Shown in pieces: positions 53,526-63,870 of a DNA stretch of 64,000 nt. The translations under genes and the position numbers were made by a program. The stretch's first letter is position 1; each line of letters starts with the position of its first letter. Location: NCBI GenBank assembly GCA_004194705.1, contig SADC01000309.1, forward strand, positions 119,836 through 183,835, read 5' to 3'. The notes under the pieces are model-generated. The model searched no databases. It had not been told where the DNA came from and was given only the letters and a program-made list of their open reading frames with translations. This DNA is from Ditylenchus dipsaci (taxonomy: Eukaryota; Nematoda; Chromadorea; Rhabditida; Anguinidae).

Positions 53526-53689
53526 CTATACTCTTCTACTCCCTTTGCATAGTTATTTTGCTCTCTGAGCTGATGTATTGCCAATAGTTTATTGGATGCT
53601 ATACTCCAAGCATATGGTATCGTAGATTAATGCGACTCCTAACATGGTCTGATCCACCTGATTCACTGGTCTGATTCACTTCAAATATG

Positions 53690-53965
53690 GCTAAAACTTA
53701 CCTATATGGCGGTACTCAGGTGTCGGTACTACGTAGGGGTACTTAGTGGTGATAGGTGGGAGTACCTTGCTGGTGATACCGAGGTGGTGGTGCTCAAGTG
53801 GTGGTACTCATGTCAGCGGTACCCAGGAAGGGCCTGCCCAGAATGAGTTGACCAGGTGGTGTACTTAGGTGAGTGGTACCCAAGTAGGCGTACATAGGAG
53901 AGGGTACCCAAATGAAGCTACTCAGTTGGTGATACCGGTAGTAGTACTGACTTGATACTCAGGTA
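53690..53965 (+). repeat. degenerate GGTACTCAGGTGGTG array
   Basis: GGTACTCAGGTG, GGTGGTACTC and GGTACCCAAG units of about 18-22 bp repeat more than ten times. Compare the weaker array at 1131-1270. Confidence 0.55.
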
Positions 53966-53967
53966 GA

Positions 53968-54545
53968 ATTTTTTTGTCACAGATTTTCTCATTTCTGTCA
54001 CAGATTTGATTCTCGGCACGAAAATCCACAAATTTTTATTTTTTTTTCGTGTGAAATTCAGGGGTGGGCAAAGATTAGATAGGACAGGACCCACTTCGGG
54101 ATGGCCAAAAGGCCAAAATGATTGGTTTTTCCGGGGTTTACTAGGTTTTTAAGGGGATCGTCTGGGGGAGTATACTTTTTGAGAAAAACCGATTGAGCGG
54201 ATCAGATTTCGGGTCCGATGGGCTTAATCGCTCAGAATTCCAGGTTTATGGTGGTTTTGAGTGGTTTAGGGTGGAATTCTGAGCGATTAAGCCCATCGGA
54301 CCCGAAATCTGATCCGCTCAATCGGTTTTTCTCAAAAAGTATACTCCCCCTTTAGCATACCCCCAAAAACCAAATTATTTTGGCCTTTTGGCCATTCCGG
54401 AGTGGGTCCTGAGCCATCTGGTTTTTGCCCACCCCTGAATTTCACACAAAAAATTAAAAATTGTGGTTTTCGTGTCGAGAATCCAATCTGTGACAGAAAT
54501 GAGTAAATCTGTGACAAAAAAACTGAATCTGTGACAAAAAAAAGT
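53968..54545. mobile_element. large palindrome, TTTTTTGTCACAGATT ends
   Basis: GTCACAGATTTTCTCATTTC faces GAAATGAGTAAATCTGTGAC; GAAATTCAGGGGTGGGCAAA faces TTTGCCCACCCCTGAATTTC; the core is the CGATTGAGCGGATCAGA palindrome (54170-54350), also seen at 6945. Arms are about 280 bp. Confidence 0.8.
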
Positions 54546-54569
54546 AAATGTATGACAAAACATCATTTC

Positions 54570-54660
54570 GCGCTATTGGACACACACTGTGACTGCGACT
54601 TTTTTGCCGCGTCATTGGACACACACTGTGACTGCGACTTTTGCCGCGTCATTGGACACG
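54570..54660 (-). repeat. CATTGGACACACACTGTGAC words
   Basis: Three near-identical units CGCGTCATTGGACACACACTGTGACTGCGACTTTT. Counterpart of 53365-53525. Confidence 0.6.
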
Positions 54661-54854
54661 TAGTGTTAGAAAACTTATTAGAAATCTGAGGTCCAGGGCT
54701 ACATGCTGGTATGAAAATGTATACAAAATCTAAAAACTTTTTAGATAAAAATAAAGTTTTTAAATTTTACGGGGTAAAAAATAATTTGACGGGGCGAAAA
54801 CAATTTGAGCCAATGTAGTAAATACGATATTAATTCTGACATTTGCATTTTTAG

Positions 54855-57800
54855 ATGCACCTAAGAGAGGAAAGCGTGACAGCAAAGCAGGTGTTTTGGC
54901 AAGCTCCACCAAACAAACGCCGATTCATCATTATATGGTCACCAAAAATAAGACGGCTGAAGAAAACAATTCTATAAGAGGCCTTGCTGGTGGTGCAGCT
55001 AAAGGCGGGCGTAGAAAATGCAACTCTGTGCCAGAAGCTACGGATCCAACGCCGTGTAAAAGAAGTAAATCTTCGTCGATTACGTCACAGCCATCAGCTT
55101 CTGACTCATCAATCTCTTGGTCTCTGTTTTTATTGGCATAAGAAAGTTACCAATTTTTCCTGTTTAGTTCTACGCCGAAAACAAAACTGTCGACATCCAT
55201 GGAGAGTGTGCAACTCCAGACCCCGAAGGGGTTGCGTGGTGCAAAGGTAGCAGCTATTTTTCGGATAATGAATCTTTGAATACGTCTGGATCAGTCGTGC
55301 TGAATCAACCGGCGTTATCAACCGCTTGATTTTCCGGTGAACTACCGGTTGACCACTTTCATCAACCGGTTGATCAACCGGAAATCGATCAACCGGTTGT
55401 GGTGGATGTGGCGGTTGATGAAATACAGGCGTCGACAAGACTGGTCTGGATTAGGAACTTGCGCTCACTTACAACTATTCCAGCCTTCGTCAGGAATTTC
55501 TCTTGTTGCTGCGAACCACGATTTTACTGAAGATGATCAGGCCCTGTTGGATGAAGGTGAGCTCACCGAGAAGGAATTGCAAGCAGATTTTTTCTGATGG
55601 TGAGTTGAATATGGAAATCACGGAGGATGAAAGGTACTTCTCAGCATTATTTACCATTTTATGCAACAATAACTACATCTCAGAACGAGAATGACTGAGC
55701 AGGAGCTAGAGGAATATGAAAGCAGAAAGAACAGATGAAATTTGCTAATGAATTGCTAGGCCTGGATACTGTGCAACTGATCCGGGAGAGTGACATGTTG
55801 AACATTAGTTTGATCGGGAAGAATTTACCAATCTATGTCGTCTGCCTGAAAGTAATTTTTTGTTCGTTTTACAGGTGTAATCCAAGTTACAAAAATTTAT
55901 GGGCCAGAACACTTTTGAAGTTTTATAAACTTGAAAAAATATGTGCGTACAAAAAATTCTAGTATTCCTTGAGTATGGTGTGGGTTGTCAAGAATCGTCA
56001 GGTATTCTGGGTGGGTAAGCATCGAATCGAAATCGGGAGCCAGAATGTTATTGGAATATTACATAAACAAAACATGTTCCATGCGCTGAGTCAGCTGCAA
56101 AGGCGCTTGACTAAACTATACAAGTGGAAGAAATCACGTAACATAAAAAATTTAAGTTTGTGAAATTGAGTGTTTTAACAAATGGCTATATCTTTTTAGA
56201 GTGAATTTCAAAATTCTGAACTTAGCATAAATCGATGCCCCCTGTAGCTTGAGTCCTTGAGAGGCGGGAGCTTTGTCGAAAAAATGTAGGGATTTGATAA
56301 ATGAATTTGATGCGTGACTCGAACCGAATTATATTTTCTTCAAAATTGGTCATTATGGTACTAAAATTAATAATCCCGGAAATTAGACGGTTGGCTAGTT
56401 TTCGGATAACCTGATCTGTGAGCCTCTGGATGGTTAAGACCTAAACTGTAAGGCGGGGGCAAGCATAAACCGTGTTTTCACAATTAATCACATTCATAGT
56501 TAGTTTTGAAAAGTTTGCCTTTTAATTCTGAGCCTACTGGTGTTCACAGAATTTCGAAAGCAGTCTAAAAAATTACGGCCAAACAAAAGTTGCAAAAATA
56601 TTTACCGTATTTCCTCTAATAAGCGCCCCCGCTCTAATAAGCGCCCCCCCTCGACTTTGAGGGTCTGGATCTCAGTGTAGAAGCAATATTTTGCAAAGCT
56701 GTTTGATACGTTTTCTTAACTCCCACGAGCTCTACCGATTCCACTTTTTTATTTTGGTTGAGCACTTGAAAATCTCGAAAACGAATTCCAAATTTTTCGA
56801 TTTTTGGGGTTTGAAAAATAAGCGCCCCGGGGCGCTTATTAGATGAAATACGGTATAGCGGCATAAAGATGGGCGAATTTCCTAAAACACCCTTTATTTT
56901 TAATATTTAGTTGCCTTGGTTGCCGAAGATTCTGGTTACAGTCGGCTTGGAAGCGTGCTACTATCGGAGCTTGATTTGATTTTATCACAGATCCAGGATG
57001 TTCTTACCGTGATGTCATGGTCTACTCTTTCTGCAGCAAGTACTCCAGTGAAAATCGCTGTGTTGTTGACTATGATGCCGTCATCTCTTTGTTTCATTTC
57101 ATTGCGCAAGCCCCATCGAATTCTCCACTTTTACCGACAAGTCAAAAGCGAATGTTTAAGGCCTCGGAAAATTTGCTGCAGTCTGTGGGAGAGATGAAGA
57201 ATTATGGAAGCTTAGAGGAGAGGCAGGAGCTTTGTCGAAAAAATGTAGGGATTTGATAAATGAATTTGATGCGTGACTCGAACCGAATTATATTTTCTTC
57301 AAAATTGGTCATCATGGTACTAAATTAATAATACCCGGAAATTAGACGGTTGGGTAGCTTGCGGATAAATTTTGCATCAATAAAAAATTGCAGTCGGCTG
57401 TCAGTTAACCGTTAGCTTTTCAAGTTTGGCTTATCTCGATCTTTAAAATCCGTAAAATCGCAAGTATTCCTACTTTACAAGTCGTCTCTTAAAAATTGAA
57501 GGTTTAGCCATTAAGATCCGCAACTCTCAATAAGCCGATCACCTTAATTTTGAGAAGAGGCGTCGGACTCTGGGCAGCAACGAACTTGAAGTCATGACCA
57601 TTTCATCAAGATTGGGGCAGGAGCAGCCTGTGCCAATTCAAATTGTGCAACCGCAAATCGTGCCAAAATCAAGAGCAATAGTCAGTAAATATTTGCCGAA
57701 TATTGCTCTTGATTTTGGCACAATTTGCGGTTGCACAATTTGAAATTGGCAAAGGCTGCTCCTGCCCAAAAGTTGACTGTACTTTCAGCAAATATTTTTT

Positions 57801-59004
57801 TTGTTGGTTTCTTCGGAATACCAGGTTTTTGTTAGATGCTTGACTTTATTAGTCTCTGGGCCAATAAATAAAACAACTGGAGAAATAACCTGAAAGGGTC
57901 ATGCCCGTGCGTTTCAAAAAGTAAAGGCATAGACCAGCAAATATTGTTGAAACGTTCTATTTTTCACTCGTTATTTGTCAATACTTTTTTTAGATCGAGC
58001 TTTTTTGTTGCTCGATAATTCCTTGCTTGGATTTTGCTGCTTGGAGGACTAGATTCACCACGTCTATTTTGCGAAATTTGTGTCAAGTGTATCTGGATGT
58101 GGTTGCTGTAAGATTAAAAGCCAATTGTCCGCTGCCTTTGAAATGGTAAACTTTGTTGCTGTTGGAATCGCTCATTATAATTTTTTGCAGATTGTGAATT
58201 CTCTGCCAGATGCGAAGAAAGTTCGAGTGTTAAATGAGTTTTGTGTCAAGCTTTCAAAGTTGATTCTTGAATCAAGTGCTTTCTGAGTGGTATGCGCAGC
58301 ATTTTGGCAATGCTTTCACGTTTTCGGTTCTTTGATGCATACAGAATGAGGTTAGCCTACTACGTCTTCAAAGCCATTCTTCCTGCAACATCCTCTGACG
58401 CAAAAGATAGTGAACAAACTGATTTTTATGAGGAGCAGAAAATCACCATGATGGATGCATTTAATCTTGTGCCGAAAGTCGTAGAATTGATTGCTGATGT
58501 AAAAATCTTGTTAGTTAAGAAATTGTCACTATTCAAAGAACAACTTTTAGAAGCCCACTGATTTGTACGTTACTATGCAGTTGCTGAACACTTGTACGGT
58601 TGATTCGATGTTGAAAGAGCAAAACCTGAAAACCTTAATGACTCTACAGGTATAATTTTTCGAAGGGTTTGTCGCTTTCATCCGACTTTTTTAGGATCGC
58701 ATGAACGTTGCTAAGATGCATATGGTATCACTTTTATCAATATAAATTGTCTTTTATTTCTTGAGACATGTTCCCTTTCTTTAGAAAACCAACAATCCGG
58801 TTGGATGACAGGATAATTGAATCGGTAAATGTTGAATTATCTGTGTAATTACTGATCTCTGTATTGCAGTTGTGTGATGCGCCTCATAGGATCCAGATGG
58901 TAATGAATTCTAAACGGCAAGCAATGGTCTATGGCAGTCCCGATATGGACAGCACTATCTCTTCCGATGAGAATGATGAAGATGGAGATTCTGCTCGCGT
59001 ATGA
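54855..59004 (+). CDS. unrecognised multi-exon gene, interrupted by repeats
   Basis: A chain of plausible exons. 54855-55138 (DAPKRGKRDSKAG, QTPIHHYMV, basic/Ser-rich, nuclear-looking); 55470-55960 (LLDEGELTEKELQAD, TEQELEEYESRKN, ANELLGLDTVQLIRES); 56910-57240 (SVLLSELDLILSQIQDVL, SFCSKYSSENRCVVDYDAVI); 58030-58560 (IVNSLPDAKKVRVLNEFCVK, MDAFNLVPKVVELIADVKI); 58562-58710 (VTMQLLNTCTVDSMLKEQNL after a frame change); and 58869-59004, ending in the acidic tail MDSTISSDENDEDGDSARV. Introns are short where uninterrupted, but a TCAACCGG array, a pogo MITE and two other elements lie in the gaps. Several frame changes. A helical, acidic-tailed protein; I cannot name the family. Confidence 0.45.
55290..55425. 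repeat. TCAACCGGTTGA word array
   Basis: ATCAACCGG/CCGGTTGAT occurs about ten times, including the perfect palindrome TCAACCGGTTGATCAACCGG. It lies within the 54855-59004 gene. Self-complementary word like GAGAATTCTCCG at 20282 and TCGAGCGCTCGA at 32755. Confidence 0.65.
56259..56398 (+). repeat. direct duplication, copy 1
   Basis: GGAGCTTTGTCGAAAAAATG through AAATTAGACGGTTGG matches 57220-57356 almost perfectly (a handful of differences in about 138 bp). It covers an exon end and the start of the following intron of the surrounding gene. Confidence 0.8.
56603..56855. mobile_element. pogo-type MITE, 253 bp, GCGCCCC word
   Basis: TACCGTATTTCCTCTAATAA faces TTATTAGATGAAATACGGTA with TA borders. 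AAGCGCCCC follows each CTCTAAT; near the right end TTTGAAAAATAAGCGCCCC meets GGGGCGCTTATTAG. Same word as the copy at 60-218. Lies in the 54855-59004 gene. Confidence 0.88.
57220..57356 (+). repeat. direct duplication, copy 2
   Basis: Second copy of 56259-56398; here the open frame continues upstream as MKNYGSLEERQELCRKN, so this copy is in its native exon. Confidence 0.8.
57614..57767. mobile_element. palindromic MITE, GGGCAGGAGCAGCC ends, GTGCCA words
   Basis: GGGCAGGAGCAGCCTGTGCC faces GGCAAAGGCTGCTCCTGCCC; CAAATTGTGCAACCGCAAAT faces ATTTGCGGTTGCACAATTTG. Shares ends and words with the larger element at 62769. Confidence 0.8.
57897..58010 (+). repeat. single arm of GGCATGCCCGTGCGTT MITE
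   Basis: AAAGGGTCATGCCCGTGCG with a tail like 2020-2150 and 8463. Lies in a gap between exons of the surrounding gene. Confidence 0.55.
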
Positions 59005-59247
59005 TTGCCAGGAGTATCTGTTTGTAATGAAGGAAAGTTCATACTTTTATGTGATGTGCCTCTACAGTGTTATGCTTTTTTGAACTGTGATGGCCTGTTG
59101 AATAAAGATGGGATTTATTTAAAGTTGGTGGATATAAGTGGGTGACCTTTCAGTGGGCATGTTTGAGGGTCTATCGAGAACTTTGTAAAGGTTTTTCATA
59201 GCTTTCTTTCTTCATTACTTCCGAAAATATCTTCTCACGGCTAAACA

Positions 59248-59425
59248 AAACCTTTGGGACTCCACTCGCCAGAACCATAGGGGACCCAGTCATTTTAAGT
59301 CTAATCTATGCGAAAATAAATGAGGCGCAAATTTAAATTGAATATTTTTTTTTGCATAGATTAGACTTAAAATGACTGGGTCCCCTAGGGTTCTGGCGAG
59401 TGGGGCCCCAAAGGTTCTGTTTGTT
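59248..59425. mobile_element. palindromic MITE
   Basis: ACTCGCCAGAACCATAGGGG faces CCCCTAGGGTTCTGGCGAGT; ACCCAGTCATTTTAAGTCTA faces TAGACTTAAAATGACTGGGT. About 178 bp. Confidence 0.75.
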
Positions 59426-59569
59426 CCCTTCTCACATATGGACTTACTCTTTACCCAGAATTTATTGGGAAATATAGGTAAATAATCATTTAGCTCCTTC
59501 ACTTTTGTATTATTTTTGAGCCAACCAACATAACGACATTTTTCAACTTAAAGAGAAGACTAATTGCTC

Positions 59570-59945
59570 CTTCACGGCGTAGGTGTAAATGTAAGTGTAA
59601 ATGTAAGGTGTCTTTGCGACGAAAAACATTTACACTTACGCCTTCACGAAACGAATGTAAATGAAATTGCTTGACTTATCCTTACTTTTATTTCCAAAAG
59701 TCACTTTTTTAACCCAATAACAATTTTTTAAGTTTCATAACTAGCATTGAACTCTTCGTCATCAATAAAGCACTTTTAGTATTCTCTGCGAATACTTGAA
59801 TTCAATTTGCATTTACATTTACATTCGTATCGTGAAAGGGCAAGTGTAAGTGTAGATGTAATGTAAGTGTTAATGTAAGTGTAAATGTAAGGTGTCTTCA
59901 CGATGCAAAAATCATTTACACTACATTTAAATTTAAATCGTGACG
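59570..59945. mobile_element. small foldback, TGTAAGTGTAAATG words
   Basis: AAATGTAAGTGTAAATGTAAG arrays at 59580-59610 and 59850-59892, facing CATTTACACTTACG and CATTTACATTTACATTCG. CTTCACG/CGTGAAG phrases bracket both arms. Confidence 0.6.
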
Positions 59946-60234
59946 CAGCCATAAGAAGAATTTTTAAAACTTATCATTTATTTAGTTTTCGTATCCTTTA
60001 CCTTAATTCTAGTCAACCTGTGAAAAGAAAAAAGTTTAAAAAGGTCGGTGTAAGGAAAGAATTCTCAAAATTATTTAGCACAATGTATTTATGCTGTGTA
60101 TTTATTATTCGATGTGATTATTAAATAGATTCTCAAAATATTTTGTCATGGCTTCTATACTAAGTTTTAAAGAAGTTGGCGTTCATTCTAGTTGGCACAT
60201 TGACTCCTCTATTTACAATCTTGTTGACAGCTGA

Positions 60235-61991
60235 TTGATTTATGAGCTTATTTTAAAAATTGTGCTGTCTCCCATATTCCAACGATATGTGACGCAAATT
60301 GTCTTCTTCTCAATCTTATCAACTTTGTTGCCATCCGAGATTGAGATAGGTAAACAGTCAGTTTTTACATCTTACCAGATCTCTTTAATGATCCCTCTAA
60401 ACTTAGAATATATGTGCAGCTGGCAACCAATCTCAAACAATGGTAAAGCCAGGTCACGAAGGAAGAAGAAGGCTGAAGCCTTACTTATTGCGAGTACAGC
60501 AGAGGCTGCATCCAGCAGTAAATATGAAACTGGTAAGATAGTCAAACATTTTACTGGTCAAAAATGTTCCATTTATATAAATGTTCTAAATTTCGGTACT
60601 TTAGATGATGATGATCAATGGGGCATCGCTATTTCTGATAAACCGATCAAGCGAGTTGCAGTAATTGATGCTTGCAATGTCATGCATACATGCAGTGGTC
60701 TCTCACTAAATTCCGATCCCACTTTAAAGCACTATGATCGGTTGGTAGTTTAAATATTTTTGTAGTTTTCTGCTAGATCATACAAAGTCATCTTTACTTT
60801 TTGCAAGCAAAAGCAGCCATGAAGAAATAACAATGGCTTTTTAAGAAATGCTGATGCCATTGGACTTCTAGTTTTGATTCATAAAATGTTATCTGATGGC
60901 TACGATATCAGAGTGTTCGTGCAATGTCTTACATGGAACAATGGAAAGTCGACAACTTCTACATACTTGAGGTTTTATTCACTAATTCTTCCAAGTACTC
61001 AGGTATTTTGCTATTCGCATTGTAATGCTTCCATACTGTCATTTCAAGAGTTTCTAAAATGTTAAAAAAAATGCAAATTAAATGTCATTAACAGTGTATT
61101 GAAATGGTATTGTAAACATTGAAATAATCAATGGAGCCCTGTAATTTAATTTCCAATGATATTTTACTAGCATACTATGGCATATTAGAACAATGTCATA
61201 GATATTGCATTATTAGAGCGTAGTCTTCAAATGACAGTATGGAAGCATTACAATGCTAATATCAAATACCTGAGTAGTTCAAACCATAGGGACTTTTTCT
61301 AGCAAGTTTAATCTCCTAAAATAATTTTCGTATTTAGTATATGAGAGATATTTTCAGCGTCTCACAATCTTGGTCTGCTTCAGTTGGTTGAATACCGCGT
61401 GCATGATGACCTTAAGATCCTCCAGACAGCTCAACAATTGGACGGATTCGTGATATCCAATGACAAATTCTACGACTATGTACTTAGGACTGATGGAAAC
61501 TACTTATTGGATGTTATTCGTGACGAATTGTGCCATTTGTTCCTGCGAAAGTTGTCCTCGAAAATGGCCTTGAGGCTATGTCAAGTAGGGACATGCGCTT
61601 CTTTACTGGATTCAATATAGAACTGAAACCAGCACATCCGAGTAAGCCAAGTTTTATTAATGCACTTTAAGTTATTAACTTTTTGATAATTTAGAGGCGA
61701 TGGTAGTGGAGAGCGGAGACGACGTATTCGACGTATATTTTTTCCAACAAGTGACTTTTAAAAATGCCCACAAAATGGTAAAGGAAAAGCTACAGGTCAG
61801 ATTGCTTTTGCCTGAATACTTTAACTGATATTTACTTACAGGAGGTGGAGCTTCTTTTTGACTATCTCCAGCAAAACTTCTGCAACTTCCTGAAAATTCG
61901 TGCGCCAAAATTGCCATATTTCAACCCTAAGTTCCAGGTGCTCCCCCGCTACTTTAGAGACTTCTACAAGTTGTATGAAAAAACAAATTAA
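60235..61991 (+). CDS. Zc3h12a-like NYN/PIN ribonuclease
   Basis: Exons: 60400-60531 (ARSRRKKKAEALLIASTAEA); 60605-60745 with KRVAVIDACNVMH (first catalytic Asp); about 60850-60972 (LIHKMLSDGYDIRVFVQCL, VDNFYILE after a one-base slip); 61384-61620 with VEYRVHDDLKILQTAQQLDG and FVISNDKFYDYV (the Asp pair and the S-N-D Asp), then VVLENGLEAMSSRDMRFFTG in a shifted frame; 61695-61797; and 61845-61991 (VELLFDYLQQNFCNFLKI, YFRDFYKLYEKTN, stop). The four acidic positions of Regnase-type NYN domains are present. Such enzymes cut mRNA in decay and small-RNA pathways. No CCCH finger was seen. The true start is uncertain. A MITE occupies the intron before the 61384 exon. Two single-base slips prevent a clean translation. 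Confidence 0.75.
60996..61276. mobile_element. TA-flanked MITE in an intron of the NYN gene
   Basis: TACTCAGGTATTTTGCTATT faces AATATCAAATACCTGAGTA, with GTAATGCTTCCATACTGTCA facing TGACAGTATGGAAGCATTAC. TA at both borders suggests the Tc1/mariner/pogo superfamily. It enlarges a ~130-bp intron to about 410 bp. Confidence 0.8.
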
Positions 61992-62393
61992 CAGAGGAAA
62001 GTTTTTCTCTGATCTGGAAAGAAGATAAAGATGAGAAAACTAAATTCAACAACACAATCAACTAAAGGAATTACAACCACGAAAGAATCTGAAGCTAAAA
62101 ATCACAAAATTTTACCATCTCTCTAATCAAAATAGCTTTATCACCTGTTCCCTTTTTGCAATGGACATTGTGATATATTTGCGTGATAGTTTTATTGAGC
62201 GTAATGTTTGCATTTTATATATACTATCAGAATCTCAGAAAGTCAAAGCTCTCTATGACAAACGCTCGAAAGACTGAAAACTAGCTTAAAACCATAAAGT
62301 GTCCACGGAGCGTCTTTCTAGCCAACGTGAGTTGTAAAAGCTTTTTTCTTTCAAATGCATTTGTTGTACATTCATTATGAAGAGATTTTTTTG
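61992..62393. other. 3' flank of the NYN gene
   Basis: AT-rich, no exon or repeat ends recognised; likely 3' UTR and intergenic. Confidence 0.4.
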
Positions 62394-62600
62394 TAAAGAC
62401 CATGATTTTCGCGCGCAGTGGCATGTGCAAAATTTGAATTGGCGGGGAACACTTCTCTTTCTTCGTCTATCAGTGTACTCTTTCGAGTAGTTTCAAATGA
62501 CTCGAAAGAGTACAAGATTAGACGAAAGAGAAGTGTCCCCGCCAATCCAAATTTTGCACAAGCCACTGCGCGCAAAAACCATGGTCCTTTAAAGGACAAT
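62394..62600. mobile_element. palindromic MITE, GGACCATGGTTTTTGCGCGC family
   Basis: GATTTTCGCGCGCAGTGGCA faces GCCACTGCGCGCAAAAACCA; AATTGGCGGGGAACACTTCT faces AGAAGTGTCCCCGCCAAT; CTTTAAAGG at the right border. Related by ends to 22807 and 23301. Confidence 0.75.
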
Positions 62601-62768
62601 GGTTTTTGCGGGGTGGCTGCTTACTCGGGTCCCGGGAACTGAGAACACGGACAACTAGCTTTTCGACAACTCATCTCGAAAGGAACTCATATATAGGACA
62701 ACTCAACACAATTATACTGGTATTTTTTGTACCCGCCCAATTCGGAATTCATTTTTAGGACAACTCGA

Positions 62769-63116
62769 GGGCAGGAGCAGCCTGTGTCAAATCACATTGG
62801 GCCACCGCAAATTGTGCCAAATTCAAATTGTGCCAATCCAAATCGTGCAGCCGCAATTTGTGCTAAATTACACTGTGCCCAATTTGATTTGTGCCAAACT
62901 CAAATTGTGCCACCGCAAATTGTGCCAAAATCAAACTGTACCAGAAAAAAAATAAAAGAATAAAAATAAAAAGAATAAAAATTTGATGATTTTTACAGTG
63001 AAATGTATCAAAATCGCGGCACAATTTGCGGTGGCACAATTTGATTTTGGCACAATTTGCGGTCGCATAATCTGATTTTTGGCACAATTTGCGGTGGTAC
63101 AATGTGATTTGACACA
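62769..63116. mobile_element. foldback element, ATTGTGCCA words
   Basis: Left: GGGCAGGAGCAGCCTGTGTC then CAAATTGTGCCA-type units (62800-62945). Right: facing TGGCACAATTTGCGGT units (63018-63115), ending GACACAGGTTGCT. Shares left end and words with 57614-57767; the extreme right end is truncated. TTTGTGCC words also occur at 30020-30145. Confidence 0.7.
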
Positions 63117-63439
63117 GGTTGCTGTGTCAAAAAAAAAGAAGAAAAAAATAAAATAAAAAAAAACGTTTGAAAAAAAAGAAAAAAAATAGGCGGGAATGGC
63201 TAAGATATTTGGTACCAGTGTCTTCAGGATTAGGTACGGCTCTGCACTGCCGACGTGCCAAAACTTTATCCCTTGAAGGCTTGTTTACTGACTACTGCCA
63301 AGAAGGCTTTGATATACTCAAATTTGAGGACATAAACTGCTAAGAGAGATCAAAAAAGCGAAGAAAGATTATTTAGCGGTTGTTAAAATGGCAAAATGAT
63401 TTGAAAAAATTTATCGCCTTTACTCGGTTAATGAAAAAT

Positions 63440-63580
63440 CACATATAAATTTGATCTTGCCGGTGCGGACCGAAAAAAGCATGCACCGGCACCGAACCCT
63501 GCGACTTCCCGCACCGGCACCTGCACCGACCCCCCGCGAATTCCCGCACCGGCACCTGGTGCCGTTACATCACTGCTGGA
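63440..63580. repeat. CACCGGCACC word array
   Basis: GCACCGGCACC recurs six times with TTCCCG spacers in a GC-rich 130-bp block. No facing arm before the window end. Confidence 0.6.
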
Positions 63581-63626
63581 TACCCCAAAAAAGATAGATT
63601 TTGAACATAGTTTTGTTAACTGGGCC

Positions 63627-63870
63627 TACGCGGCATGAAGAAACTCTGGTATGCATACATTTTTATGCATCCAGAGTCCCTTTCGAGTGATTTGTGTCTA
63701 AGGTATGTGGGTTTGCGCATCTCAAGCCCAAACAACCAAGCCCCTGCACCCCTGAAGGGGGCGCAGTGGGCTTGGTTGGTTTTGATAAGAGATGCGCGCA
63801 CTCACTTACCTTAGGCATAATTCCGAGCAAGACTCTAAATCAAAAATGCATGAAGAGACTCTTTTTGCCC
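63627..63870 (+). repeat. GC-rich hairpin repeat, copy 5 of 5
   Basis: GTGTCTAAGGTATGTGGGTT faces CTTACCTTAGGCATAATTCC; inner CCAAGCCCCTGCACCCC faces GGGGGCGCAGTGGGCTTGG. The outer flank CCAGTGACCAAAATGGGG matches copy 1. Confidence 0.75.

Noticed and set aside
54855..59004. Naming the gene as a Fanconi-pathway or replication protein
   Set aside because: A QTPIHHYM PIP-box-like motif and an acidic tail are suggestive, but no domain could be matched with confidence.
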